A stretch of 64,000 nucleotides of DNA from assembly GCA_046295175.1 (NCBI GenBank), contig JBKBNY010000003.1, positions 310,001 through 374,000 of the forward strand, given 5' to 3'. This DNA is from JALOLV01 sp046295175 (GTDB taxonomy: Bacteria > Bacteroidota > Bacteroidia > Cytophagales > Spirosomataceae). Shown here piece after piece: positions 1-8,088 of the stretch. The notes beneath the pieces were generated by a model. That model saw nothing but the letters and a program-made list of their open reading frames with translations. It was not told where the DNA came from and ran no database searches. A program made the position numbers and the translations under genes. The stretch's first letter is position 1. Every line of letters starts with the position of its first letter.

Positions 1-212
1 GCATGAGTTTTCCGAATCTGCTGGTTCGGGTGAGTCGTCATAAATCGTTGAAGATTCGATATTTGGACCAAAATTGGCAACCCCAAGAATGGGCAGTGAG
101 CGATGCCATTTCGGAGTTGATTCAACACGAATACGACCACCTCGACGGAATCCTATGTACGATGCGAGCCATAGACAGTCAGTCGTTTAAATGGAGGCCA
201 ACACCCGAATAA
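1..212 (+). CDS. def: Peptide deformylase, C-terminal part (5' end outside window)
   Basis: Removes the N-formyl group from nascent proteins in the cytoplasm. The visible stretch carries the third deformylase motif, QHEYDHLDG: the two His (residues 42 and 46 counted from the first Met seen) are metal ligands and Glu43 is the catalytic residue. The first two motifs (GxGLAAxQ and EGCLS) must lie upstream of the window, so the Met at base 3 is internal and not the start. The end, 23 residues after the HExxH helix, is normal for the family. No terminator-like hairpin follows at once. Confidence 0.9.
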   Translation, partial: MSFPNLLVRVSRHKSLKIRYLDQNWQPQEWAVSDAISELIQHEYDHLDGILCTMRAIDSQSFKWRPTPE

Positions 213-518
213 AGCAAAGTTTTACCATCTAAACCAAAAATTTTATTATTTATAATTAGTTGATAATCAGTTGTTTATATTTTAATTGAGTTGCCTTGTT
301 AAAAAAACTTAAAAAAAATATGCAACTGTTTTTAAACGCTTTTGCGTCATTACAGTCGAAGAGTTCGAGATTAATACCTAAAACAGATACCCAAAACGTA
401 ACATTCGTTTGCTCGAATTTCACCCCCAAAAATTCTTATGAAAAGACCTTTACGAGTAATGCCGGCTTACTAAAAAAAAGGAAAGATTAATTATTCACAA
501 TTAAAAATTCGTAAAGTA
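213..518. other. Intergenic gap without a convincing gene
   Basis: This AT-rich space separates the deformylase end from a lipoprotein gene. It holds one copy of an 18-bp motif found three times in the window (252-269). An ORF from a TTG at 296 (ATG at 320) to 490 would encode about 56-64 residues with no signal peptide or recognisable motif, and I do not call it. The rest probably contains the promoter of the following lipoprotein gene, but I see no clear -33/-7 pair. Confidence 0.5.
252..269 (+). repeat. 18-bp dispersed motif, copy 1
   Basis: ATAATTAGTTGATAATCA. Two further copies, each with one or two changes, lie at 55855-55872 (opposite strand) and 61104-61121. All three are intergenic or at a stop codon. 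The 3' half is a near-palindrome (TGATAATCA). Function unknown; it could be a protein-binding site or a remnant of a dispersed repeat. Confidence 0.5.
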
Positions 519-1121
519 ATGAAAAACTTAATTTGGATTGCACTATTTAGCCTATCTATCGCATTTGTATCATGTAATCAAGACAGTGTAACGCCAGAAG
601 ATGACTCTGCAGTTTCTGAATTCTTGTTTATGGCAACTACTGCCGACTCTGTTACTCACAAGAAAAAATGTAATTTGACCGAAATTGAAGTTTCTGCTCT
701 ACCTGCTGCCGTAACTGCCTATATTTCAACTACTTATGTTGGTTCTACTATCAATAAAGCTGGCAAAACAGACGATGGTCTTTTTGTCGTAAGTGTTACG
801 AAAGCTGATGGCACGAAAGTTGGTTTAGTATTCAACGCCGATGGTACATTTAAAGCCGAAAGAACTCATAAATCGCATGGCACTCCAGTTGCAGTAACTG
901 CTTTACCAAAAGCAATTACAGATTATGTAACGGCAAATTATGCGGGTTCGACCATCGAAAAGGCATTTCAGAGTACAACTGATAGTAGCTATAAACTCGT
1001 TGTGAAGAAATCAGATGGTACTTTTGTAGGTCTGGGCTTTGATAAAGATGGAAAGTTTGTTGGAGAAGTTTCGGTAAAAGGTAAAGGAAAAGGCAAGGGA
1101 AGAGGAAACAAACCTTCTTGA
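519..1121 (+). CDS. Lipoprotein with two PepSY-like (DUF2874) repeats
   Basis: Exported, probably membrane-anchored protein of 200 residues. A signal peptide ends in AFVSC, so Cys19 is the likely lipidated residue. Two homologous repeats of about 60 residues follow (roughly 57-118 and 127-186). Each begins LPxAxTxY and continues YxGSTIxKA ... VxKxDGTxVGLxFxxDGxF, the pattern of the PepSY-like DUF2874 fold (PF11396), which is common in Bacteroidota exported proteins of unknown role. The tail is a short KGKGKGKGRG basic stretch. A hairpin follows the stop. It stands alone on this strand apart from a tiny downstream ORF. Family assignment is by pattern; the biochemical role is unknown. Confidence 0.8.
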   Translation: MKNLIWIALFSLSIAFVSCNQDSVTPEDDSAVSEFLFMATTADSVTHKKKCNLTEIEVSALPAAVTAYISTTYVGSTINKAGKTDDGLFVVSVTKADGTKVGLVFNADGTFKAERTHKSHGTPVAVTALPKAITDYVTANYAGSTIEKAFQSTTDSSYKLVVKKSDGTFVGLGFDKDGKFVGEVSVKGKGKGKGRGNKPS

Positions 1122-1143
1122 TAATAATCGTATATTAAATTTC

Positions 1144-1182
1144 GTTAGAGGATTAAACCTTTTTACTACTTAGTCCTCTAAC
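1144..1182 (+). terminator. Hairpin after the PepSY-like lipoprotein gene
   Basis: A 13-bp inverted repeat (1144-1156 with 1170-1182) containing one G-U pair, with a 13-nt loop. There is no long U run, so termination is inferred from position and stem strength only. Confidence 0.6.
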
Positions 1183-1227
1183 AATTATAAATTACTCTCT
1201 TTTTCCGATAACAAAACACATACACAC

Positions 1228-1386
1228 ATGGAATTACAAATAAAAAACGCCAAAGGAAAACTTCTTGAAAAATGTTTGTTTAGTCCTTCTCAAAATATCG
1301 AGATAAATCCGTCTTATTTGAAAACGGGAGTTATTGTGGAGATTTTACTTGATAACGGCAAAGTTATCCAACAAATGTTTAGATAA
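1228..1386 (+). CDS. 52-residue ORF resembling the end of a T9SS sorting domain
   Basis: A complete short ORF: ATG after a gap of about 100 bases, and a TAA just before a bidirectional hairpin. The product reads MELQIKNAKGKLLEKCLFS, then an NIEINPSYLKTGVIVEILLD segment, then GKVIQQMFR. This matches the rhythm of a type A T9SS C-terminal domain: xxxGKLL, then LxxGxYxxxxxxxGKxxxxKFxx. It has no signal peptide and no cargo, so it is either a remnant of a lost secreted protein's tail or a small cytosolic protein that resembles one. Codon use looks normal for the window. Confidence is limited because it is short and alone. Confidence 0.4.
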   Translation: MELQIKNAKGKLLEKCLFSPSQNIEINPSYLKTGVIVEILLDNGKVIQQMFR

Positions 1387-1390
1387 TCAT

Positions 1391-1459
1391 TCAATGTTCA
1401 AGGGTTCAATGTTCAAGAGTAGAAAAAATTATTTAGAACTTTGAACCCTTGAACGTTGA
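1391..1459. repeat. GTTCAATGTTCAA-type hairpin repeat, probable bidirectional terminator
   Basis: A 19-bp inverted repeat (1391-1409 with 1441-1459) with a single G-U pair lies between converging genes. The arms consist of repeated TTCAATG/TTCAAGG units, and the left arm is itself followed by a second partial unit. A looser relative lies at 18250-18323. Confidence 0.65.
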
Positions 1460-1469
1460 ACTTTTTAAC

Positions 1470-2150
1470 CTATTTCATCATTTTTGCCGAGCTCGCACCA
1501 GAAGTATGAGCTTTCATTGAGCCACCACCCTTACATTTTATCGAACTCGCCCCACTTGCATCGGCACTTACTTTTCCAGAAGCATATAATTTCACATCAC
1601 TCGCTCCCGAAGCATCAATATCAGCATTGCTCGTTGTAAATTCATAACCGTCAAAATCTGAAGCACCTGAGCAATCTACATCAATTGTATTTCCTTTTCC
1701 AATCAATTTTAGGTTTGAAGCACCTGAACAATCAACTTTTAGGTTTTGAGCATCGGCGTAAATAACACTCGAAGAAGCCCCAGAAACATTTAGATTGAGG
1801 TCGTTACTGCTAAAACCGCTTACTTTTGAAGTACTTGCCCCCGAAAAATGAACAAACGATAACTTAGGCATCGTGATAGTTACATAAACATTTTTGCGGT
1901 TACGCCATTTTCCCCAGTTGTTTGGGTAGCCCAAGTCGAGTTCTCCGCCCGAAACCTTTGCGATAATGTCTTCTACATCTTGCTCACGCCCACGAACCTC
2001 AACTTTGTAAGCGTTTCCTTGCGTTACAGTAATCGTAAATGCACTGCCAATATCGAGTCTATCGAAATTTTTTACATCAAATTTACGAGTGATTTCTTGG
2101 GCAAATGTACCAAAAGAGATAAAAAACGAAAGAAATAATAGCTTTTTCAT
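1470..2150 (-). CDS. Exported GIN-domain (DUF2807) putative adhesin
   Basis: A 226-residue protein starting at MKKLLFLSFF, where a signal peptide ending near GTFAQ begins; a start 14 codons upstream would put non-signal sequence in front. After about 90 residues of N-terminal strand-rich sequence the chain carries seven SGAS motifs at fairly regular spacing (FSGAST, VSGASS, CSGASN, CSGASD, ASGASD, ASGASS, TSGASS). This is the hallmark of the 'head GIN' right-handed beta-helix family (PF10988). Members are exported or surface proteins in Bacteroidota; an adhesin role is the family's usual label and is not proven. It converges on the small ORF at 1228 and is read in the same direction as the DUF4249 gene behind it, 75 bases away. 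Confidence 0.85.
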   Translation of the reverse strand: MKKLLFLSFFISFGTFAQEITRKFDVKNFDRLDIGSAFTITVTQGNAYKVEVRGREQDVEDIIAKVSGGELDLGYPNNWGKWRNRKNVYVTITMPKLSFVHFSGASTSKVSGFSSNDLNLNVSGASSSVIYADAQNLKVDCSGASNLKLIGKGNTIDVDCSGASDFDGYEFTTSNADIDASGASDVKLYASGKVSADASGASSIKCKGGGSMKAHTSGASSAKMMK

Positions 2151-2225
2151 AATGATTTGTTTTGTGTTATAGCAATAAGATGCAAAAAACAAATCGCGGG
2201 TTGCAAAAGGCTAATTATTTCTTCT

Positions 2226-3320
2226 TTATTTTAGCTGGACCCAACCCTTTGGTGGATTCGGACTACGATTGTAGGCCTCAAGGCAAGGATAACAAACGTT
2301 GGTAGTTCTGTAGGTCTCAGATGGAGGGTCAAAAGGCTTCACTTTTGTAATATTTCGGCTCACATAAAGGATTTTTTCAGAAACATCCGATGCCGAAAAA
2401 ATACCGAGAACTTCTTCTTCGGAATTATTCACACTTTCCATATTGCCACGAACCGACTTCGGCGTTACATCAAAAAGACCTCCGGTATTTTGAGCTTGTT
2501 GCTGTACGGTATTCCAAAAACGATGGACTTCTTCCGATATCGAAAACTGTTTGATTGCTAAATAATATGGTGTAACATCATCATACGGTACTCTTGCGAT
2601 GAATTTTTTGCGGAGTTCTTTGCCATTGACCAATTCGTCGGATGCAATTTGCGAACAATCATAACAAACCGAAGACTCGTAGCAATCGCCGCAGCAACGG
2701 TCTTTAAAAAATTGAGGAGGGTCGGAGCGGAGAACCCAATAGCGGCAAAAACTGGTCTGATACCAGTGAATCGCCTCCCACTTGAAATATTCGTTAGGAG
2801 TCGGTGAATCTTGCAAATCGGTATAAACCAAAAATTCTCCGCGAGGTGTATTAAAAGATACTGGTAATTCACGAAATTCCCAATAAACCTTATCTAATTT
2901 GGGTACAGCCTTTATTGTTTCGGGCTTTGAGCGGTATTGTTTACCGTTTTCGGTTTGTATAAATAATTGATAGGTACGCCCTACAACTGCTCGAAATTTA
3001 TCTTTTGAACGATAATCAAACCCTACGGCAGTTACCAAATTACTTTTTTGATTTTGGTCATCAATAAAATCATAGCGATTACCGGCATTATCGGTTATCC
3101 AAACTTTGGCGTTTTTTACCAAAAATGTAAAATTATTCTCTTGCGAATTGTACCCAGCATCGTAGGTCAGGAAAATCCAATGATAATCCAGTTCGGTAGT
3201 AATACGCCCTTCAACAACTAATCTTTGGGCTGAATTCGTCAGTTTTGGGTCATAGACATCAACACAAGAAACTACCGAAACTGTAATCAAAAATAGGGTA
3301 AACTTTTTAAGGATGTTCAT
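2226..3320 (-). CDS. DUF4249 family lipoprotein
   Basis: A 364-residue outer-membrane-type lipoprotein. The signal peptide ends VSVVSC, so Cys19 is the lipidation site. The body fits DUF4249 (PF14054): an Ig-like N-terminal part with LVVEGRIT, then strands around KVWITDNAGN and TYQLFIQTENGKQYRS. A Cys cluster near residues 206-220 (RCCGDC..SSVCYDC) and a late VCYPC suggest disulfides, as usual for the family. DUF4249 genes normally lie directly beside a TonB-dependent receptor gene. Here the nearest such receptor (5546-7942, same strand) is about 2.2 kb upstream, with two opposite-strand genes between. The substrate is unknown. Confidence 0.85.
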   Translation of the reverse strand: MNILKKFTLFLITVSVVSCVDVYDPKLTNSAQRLVVEGRITTELDYHWIFLTYDAGYNSQENNFTFLVKNAKVWITDNAGNRYDFIDDQNQKSNLVTAVGFDYRSKDKFRAVVGRTYQLFIQTENGKQYRSKPETIKAVPKLDKVYWEFRELPVSFNTPRGEFLVYTDLQDSPTPNEYFKWEAIHWYQTSFCRYWVLRSDPPQFFKDRCCGDCYESSVCYDCSQIASDELVNGKELRKKFIARVPYDDVTPYYLAIKQFSISEEVHRFWNTVQQQAQNTGGLFDVTPKSVRGNMESVNNSEEEVLGIFSASDVSEKILYVSRNITKVKPFDPPSETYRTTNVCYPCLEAYNRSPNPPKGWVQLK

Positions 3321-3477
3321 TGATGAATCTAAATCTAAGCTTTCTTTGGGTTTGAGAAATTCAAGAGAATTAAAGATTCAATTTAAGCAAAATTTTGCGT
3401 TTCTTTGCAATCACTTAAATGAAAACTACTTCTTCGACTCATAAATCACGTCATAACTTACTTCATCCGTTAAAAAT

Positions 3478-4521
3478 ATGGCATTTATAGATTTTACAGC
3501 GATTGTCAAAGAGGCGTGGCAATCGTATGATAGCACCCGTGAGATAGTCAGAATCGTGGATATTAGTGCAAAAGTCTCGACCAATTACGTTTACCGAATC
3601 ACATTTGCCGATGGAAGTTTTATCATCGCAAAACTGTCATATTTTGGCAAATTTGAACATTTCGTAGAAGACCATACGATTATCAATTCGTTGTCGAATA
3701 ATTTACCAGCACCTTTTGAGAACGTCATGGCGAGGTCATTGGTAAAAGGGAATTCGCTTTTTGTTTATCGTTTTCAGAATGATATTCTCGATGCATGGGT
3801 GGTTTTTTATCGCCCAATCGAAATCAAGAAAAAGCTGCCGAGAAGGCTCGATGAAGAACAAATCGTAAAGCTCGGCGAGCAAATTGCCCATTTTCACAAA
3901 GCTTGTTTTAGTATTCGCAATACACTTCCGCCGTCGTCTAAAACCCTCAAAGTTGACATTGACCATTTGCTTCGTATTCTCGAAACCGATTATGGTAAAT
4001 TTGAATACCGCATGTACCTAAACGAAATCAAACAGCATTGCGGGTTATTTTTAGAGAATTTTCAACAACTTGGAGCAGATAAATTCGATAGAATCCCCGT
4101 TTTTGTGGATTGGAACATCGGAAATTTCTCTGTTACTTCGTCGTTTAAACTGTTTTCTCGCTGGGATTACGATTGGTTTAGAATGGGCACTCGGATGCTG
4201 GATTTTTATTTTTTGAGTAGAGTTGTGTCTGATATTGGCGACCGAACAGTTTTTAGTTATCTGATTGGGCCATTGATGGAAGACCGATTTATGATTTTCT
4301 TGAAGGCGTATCACAAGGTTTTTCCGCTCAAAGAAGAAGAGATTCGATTTTTGAAAGAAGTTTATCGATTCTTTATCTTGAATTATATCATCAAAGACGG
4401 GCGACATTTTTTTCACGAGATTTTTGCGACTAAACTCCAAAAAGAAGCCTACGAAACCTATTTACCATCAATTGAAACGGGCTTCGATGCCGAGGTCATT
4501 CTGAAAGAATTGAAGATTTGA
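3478..4521 (+). CDS. Aminoglycoside/choline-kinase-like phosphotransferase
   Basis: A 347-residue cytoplasmic protein with the APH-type kinase fold. The N-lobe (about 30-115) has the strand pattern YRITFADGSFIIAKLSYFG, where Lys in IAKL is the likely ATP-binding lysine. The catalytic loop is FVDWNIGN at 209-216: Asp211 is the expected base and Asn216 a metal ligand, while the usual His-Gly before the Asp is replaced by Phe-Val. The metal-binding Asp is Asp230 or Asp232 in WDYDW. The substrate cannot be read from sequence; resistance is not implied, since this fold covers sugar, choline and homoserine kinases. The neighbour 160 bases downstream on the same strand is a HAD phosphatase-like gene, so the pair may add and remove the same phosphate. 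Confidence 0.75.
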   Translation: MAFIDFTAIVKEAWQSYDSTREIVRIVDISAKVSTNYVYRITFADGSFIIAKLSYFGKFEHFVEDHTIINSLSNNLPAPFENVMARSLVKGNSLFVYRFQNDILDAWVVFYRPIEIKKKLPRRLDEEQIVKLGEQIAHFHKACFSIRNTLPPSSKTLKVDIDHLLRILETDYGKFEYRMYLNEIKQHCGLFLENFQQLGADKFDRIPVFVDWNIGNFSVTSSFKLFSRWDYDWFRMGTRMLDFYFLSRVVSDIGDRTVFSYLIGPLMEDRFMIFLKAYHKVFPLKEEEIRFLKEVYRFFILNYIIKDGRHFFHEIFATKLQKEAYETYLPSIETGFDAEVILKELKI

Positions 4522-4563
4522 ATAGAATCTGTAAGAATGTAATTGAGCCAAATTTTATAATTC

Positions 4564-4645
4564 ACCACTAAGTTATCTGAGGACACTAAGTTGCACTAAG
4601 ACTTTTTTCTAAGTGAGCCTTTGTGAGCTTAGTGTTCTAAGTGGT
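4564..4645. repeat. CACTAAG-type hairpin repeat, copy 1
   Basis: An 82-bp element bounded by ACCACTAAG and CTAAGTGGT, with internal CACTAAG units in both orientations. It lies between two co-directional genes. A second element of nearly the same length and organisation is at 55547-55630. It is not coding on either strand and looks like a dispersed palindromic intergenic repeat. Confidence 0.75.
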
Positions 4646-4684
4646 AAAAATTTTTAAAGAACAAATTTGCTAATTATTGATAAA

Positions 4685-5527
4685 ATGAGTCAAAGTCCTT
4701 TTTTAACGATTGCGAAAGATTTTAAAGCGGTTTTTCTGGATTCTTATGGCGTTATCAAAAACTACAAAGGAATCATCGACGGGGTTAAAGAAACGATTGA
4801 TTGTTTGAAAGATAACGGAATCATTTTTCGGATTCTGACCAATGATGCCTCTCGAAGTCAAGAACAGCAGTCGGCTAATTTTCTGAAATTGGGTTTAGAA
4901 ATCGACCCAAGTGAAATCATCACATCGGGTATGATGGCGAAGCAGTTTTTGCAACATAAGATTTTGGATGGAAGAATTGCGTATCTCGGAACTGAAAACT
5001 CGGCTCAATACATTTTACAATCGGGTTTAGAACACGTAGCAGTTCGGGATGTGAACTTCGATGCAATCGATGAAATTTCGGCTTTTGTTTTTTTGGATGA
5101 TGAAGGGTTTGACTGGAATACCGATATAAATAAGACGGTTAATATTTTGAATAAAAAGAATATTCCGGTAATTGTGGCAAACTCCGATAAACTTTATCCT
5201 GTCTCGAAAAAGGGTGTTTCTATTGCTACTGGCGGAATTGCTCAATTAGTTGAGAGTATTCTCAATAAAAAATTCATCCATTTCGGGAAGCCTGATTCTC
5301 AGATGTTTATGTATGCATTTGACCAAATTAATCAATTCGGAAGTTTTTCCAAAAATGAAGTTTTGATGGTTGGCGATACCCTGCATACCGATATTTTGGG
5401 CGGTAATAAATTTGGGGTAAAAACACTTTTGGTACTTTCGGGTAATACCCGTGCCGACAACGCCGAGTTACAAATTAGCTCGACTGGTATTATTCCAGAT
5501 TATATTTGTCATTCGATAGGATTCTGA
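4685..5527 (+). CDS. HAD-IIA family hydrolase with atypical first motif
   Basis: A 280-residue cytoplasmic HAD-superfamily protein. Motif I is FLDSYGV: the nucleophile Asp19 is present but the general acid/base two residues later is Tyr21 instead of Asp. Motif II is ILTNDASRS, motif III the Lys of HFGKPDSQMF, and motif IV MVGDTLHTDILGG, so the other catalytic positions are intact. The C2-type cap and GDT...DI signature place it with NagD-like class IIA enzymes; a bulky aromatic at the second position occurs in some IIA subgroups (DVWGV type). The ATG is chosen over a TTG six codons upstream. It probably shares a transcript with the kinase-like gene before it. Activity on a sugar or nucleotide phosphate is a guess from the family. 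Confidence 0.75.
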   Translation: MSQSPFLTIAKDFKAVFLDSYGVIKNYKGIIDGVKETIDCLKDNGIIFRILTNDASRSQEQQSANFLKLGLEIDPSEIITSGMMAKQFLQHKILDGRIAYLGTENSAQYILQSGLEHVAVRDVNFDAIDEISAFVFLDDEGFDWNTDINKTVNILNKKNIPVIVANSDKLYPVSKKGVSIATGGIAQLVESILNKKFIHFGKPDSQMFMYAFDQINQFGSFSKNEVLMVGDTLHTDILGGNKFGVKTLLVLSGNTRADNAELQISSTGIIPDYICHSIGF

Positions 5528-5545
5528 GAATTTGGAAGCTACTTA

Positions 5546-7942
5546 TCAAAATCTAAAATTATACGTCAACGACGGAATAATTGAACCAATAATCGACAAT
5601 TTGTAAATTCGGACAAATGAATTAAACTGCTGATACTGTGTTCTGGCTCTAAAAAACACCGAGTAGGCATTGCGACGTGCAAAAACATTATAAAAAGAAA
5701 GGTTCCAAAAGCTACGATAACCTTCGGTTCGGAACGGGTGTGTTTCTACATTCATCGAAAAATCAAAACGCACATAATCAGGTATTTGACCATCGTTTCT
5801 ACTATTGTAGTATGGCAAAATCTGATTTGAAATAATGACTTTTGACGCTGGATAAGTTATGGCTCGCCCCGAACTATACGTGAAATTTGAAGAAAACGAA
5901 ACCCGACGCGTCATTTGGTATGTGGCGATTGCATTAAAGATATGGGGTCGGTTATATATTGGCTGAAAAGCCTTTCCATTATTGATTTTTTCATCGAGCG
6001 ACGGCCCATCAATCAAGAATCTCGTTTGCGAATACGTATAACTCAACCAGCCTGTCAGAACGCCCAAACTTTTCTTGACATACAATTCTGCACCGTACGA
6101 AAGACCTTTACCTTGCAAAATAGCCGTTTCGGGGTATTCATTGAGTAATAGGGTCGAACCATCTTTGAAATCAACCACATTTTGGAGGGTTTTGTAGAAG
6201 ACCTCTACCGAGCTTTCGATGGTATTATCCTTAAAGTTTTTGTAAAGACCTAACGAAATTTGGTCGGCAATCTGGGGTTTTACATAGGTATCGCTCAGCT
6301 TCCAGCGGTCGGTGGGTAGGGCAGAAGTAGTACCCGAGAGCAACTGTATGAATTGTTGCATTCTGTTATAGCTGAGTTTTACGGTTGTGTTATCTCCCAA
6401 TGTCCAATTTAAACCCAATCGGGGTTCGATGCCTCCGTAACTTTTGGTGGTTTGCCCTGATGCATAGTAAGTTGAGTCTATCTTGGTTTTCTTCTCGCGT
6501 GGAACACCCTCTTGGTAACGATAGACGTAACCCTCGCCTACATTTGAGAATAATGCGTATCTTAAACCAACTCCGAGTGATAATTTGGACGAAAGCTGTA
6601 TTTCGTCGTTGATAAAAATAGCCGATTCAAATGCTTGTTCCGGGCGGAGTTTAATGTAGTTTTTGTTAGAATATTTGGTTGTTGGAGTCAATTCTCCAGG
6701 CTGAATCACATAGCGATTCACCTGATAACCAAAGTCAATTTTGTTTTTTTCGCCGAGATTTAGATTGAAAATACTCTTGATGCTCTTATAATCAATCCCG
6801 TAGCCCAAATTAAATGCCGTTGCCGAATCGCTATTCGATACGCTGGCATCGTATTTACTCATCGAAGCACTCGTTTTGAGCGAGAATTTGTTATTGAAAA
6901 AATGACTCCAAGCAACGGTGGCGGTGCTACTTCGCCAATTGAATTCGGCAGCCGAATTGACATCAATGCTCGAAAGCGTGTCTCTCCCCAGTTTAAAAAC
7001 ATCGAATCCAGTAAATGCTGTCAGAGAAATACGGTCTTTGGTTGATGGACGAAACTCCATTTTGGTTGTCAAATCATAGAAGTTTGCTTTGGTATCTCTG
7101 AGTTGTTTTACATTGAAAACCTTTGCCATTTGGTCCACATACGAGATTCGCCCCGCTAAATAAACAGACGCTTTTTCTTTGATAATAGGAGTTTCAATCA
7201 CCAAACGGCTACTTATAGTGCCTACTCCGCCCATTGCCGATAATTTCTGAGCATTGGCATCTTTAAGGTTGATATTCAGAACCGAAGCCGTGCGACCACC
7301 GTATTGAGAAGGAATCCCGCCACGATAAAAATTGACATCTCGCAGAGCATCAGGATTAAACACTGAGAAGAAACCCATCAGGTGAGACGAATTGAAAATA
7401 GGAGCATCATCTAATAAAATGAGATTTTGGTCAACATTTCCACCACGAACATTGAAACCTGATGAACCCTCACCCACACTCGTAACCCCGGGCAGCGTAA
7501 AAAGACTCTTGATGATGTCTAATTCACCCAAAAGTGTTGGTAATTTTTTGATGGTTTTTATCGAAATATTCGTAACTCCCGTTTCGAGGCGTTTCATATT
7601 TTGCTCGGTAGAGTTGGCACTTATCCTGACTTCTTCGAGTTCATTAGCTTTTTCGTCTAAACTAAAATCAATTTTTTGATTTTGTTTGACATCAACCCGT
7701 AGGTACTTTTTGAAAAAACTTTGATGCGAAACCTCAATCAGAAACGACCCACGGTTCAATCTTAATTCATACAAACCAGTAGAATCTGTAATAAAACCCA
7801 TTCCGGTTTCGGTTATCAATACCGATGCTCCTGCGATTGGTTTCTGATTATCTGATTGACGGATTACTCCCGAAATCGTAAATTTTTGTTGGGCGAATGC
7901 AAATGATATTGATGAAAGTAGTAAAAGTAAAGCTTTTTTCAT
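5546..7942 (-). CDS. TonB-dependent outer-membrane receptor with CarboxypepD_reg-like domain
   Basis: A 798-residue outer-membrane transporter. The signal peptide ends SFAFAQ. Residues about 22-105 form a CarboxypepD_reg-like beta-sandwich (SGVIRQSDNQKPIAGASVLI). The plug follows at about 125-225 with GFNVRGGNVDQNLILLDDAP and FNPDALRDVNFYRGGIPSQYGG. The remainder is the 22-strand barrel, ending in NFRF with the terminal Phe typical of outer-membrane barrels. No SusD homologue is adjacent, so it is not a SusCD pair. The nearest likely partner is the DUF4249 lipoprotein on the same strand about 2.2 kb downstream. Cargo unknown. It is transcribed away from the divergent GMC oxidoreductase, which starts 146 bases beyond its own start. 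Confidence 0.9.
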   Translation of the reverse strand: MKKALLLLLSSISFAFAQQKFTISGVIRQSDNQKPIAGASVLITETGMGFITDSTGLYELRLNRGSFLIEVSHQSFFKKYLRVDVKQNQKIDFSLDEKANELEEVRISANSTEQNMKRLETGVTNISIKTIKKLPTLLGELDIIKSLFTLPGVTSVGEGSSGFNVRGGNVDQNLILLDDAPIFNSSHLMGFFSVFNPDALRDVNFYRGGIPSQYGGRTASVLNINLKDANAQKLSAMGGVGTISSRLVIETPIIKEKASVYLAGRISYVDQMAKVFNVKQLRDTKANFYDLTTKMEFRPSTKDRISLTAFTGFDVFKLGRDTLSSIDVNSAAEFNWRSSTATVAWSHFFNNKFSLKTSASMSKYDASVSNSDSATAFNLGYGIDYKSIKSIFNLNLGEKNKIDFGYQVNRYVIQPGELTPTTKYSNKNYIKLRPEQAFESAIFINDEIQLSSKLSLGVGLRYALFSNVGEGYVYRYQEGVPREKKTKIDSTYYASGQTTKSYGGIEPRLGLNWTLGDNTTVKLSYNRMQQFIQLLSGTTSALPTDRWKLSDTYVKPQIADQISLGLYKNFKDNTIESSVEVFYKTLQNVVDFKDGSTLLLNEYPETAILQGKGLSYGAELYVKKSLGVLTGWLSYTYSQTRFLIDGPSLDEKINNGKAFQPIYNRPHIFNAIATYQMTRRVSFSSNFTYSSGRAITYPASKVIISNQILPYYNSRNDGQIPDYVRFDFSMNVETHPFRTEGYRSFWNLSFYNVFARRNAYSVFFRARTQYQQFNSFVRIYKLSIIGSIIPSLTYNFRF

Positions 7943-8088
7943 ACTGAATCGTTTAGGGCTACTTTGAATGGTGAATATAATATTTTATTTTGATGATTGA
8001 AAAACCTTACATAAAATGATTTTTTGGTGTAATTATTCAAAGAAAAAATACTATATTTCGATGATAATATTACCCAAATTCTATTACT

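Noticed and set aside
296..490. ORF of 64 codons starting with TTG
   Set aside because: Non-ATG start, no motif, no signal peptide, in an AT-rich gap; probably chance.
3478..4521. Aminoglycoside resistance kinase
   Set aside because: Only the fold is shared; the catalytic loop lacks the usual His-Gly-Asp form and the context is not that of a resistance gene.
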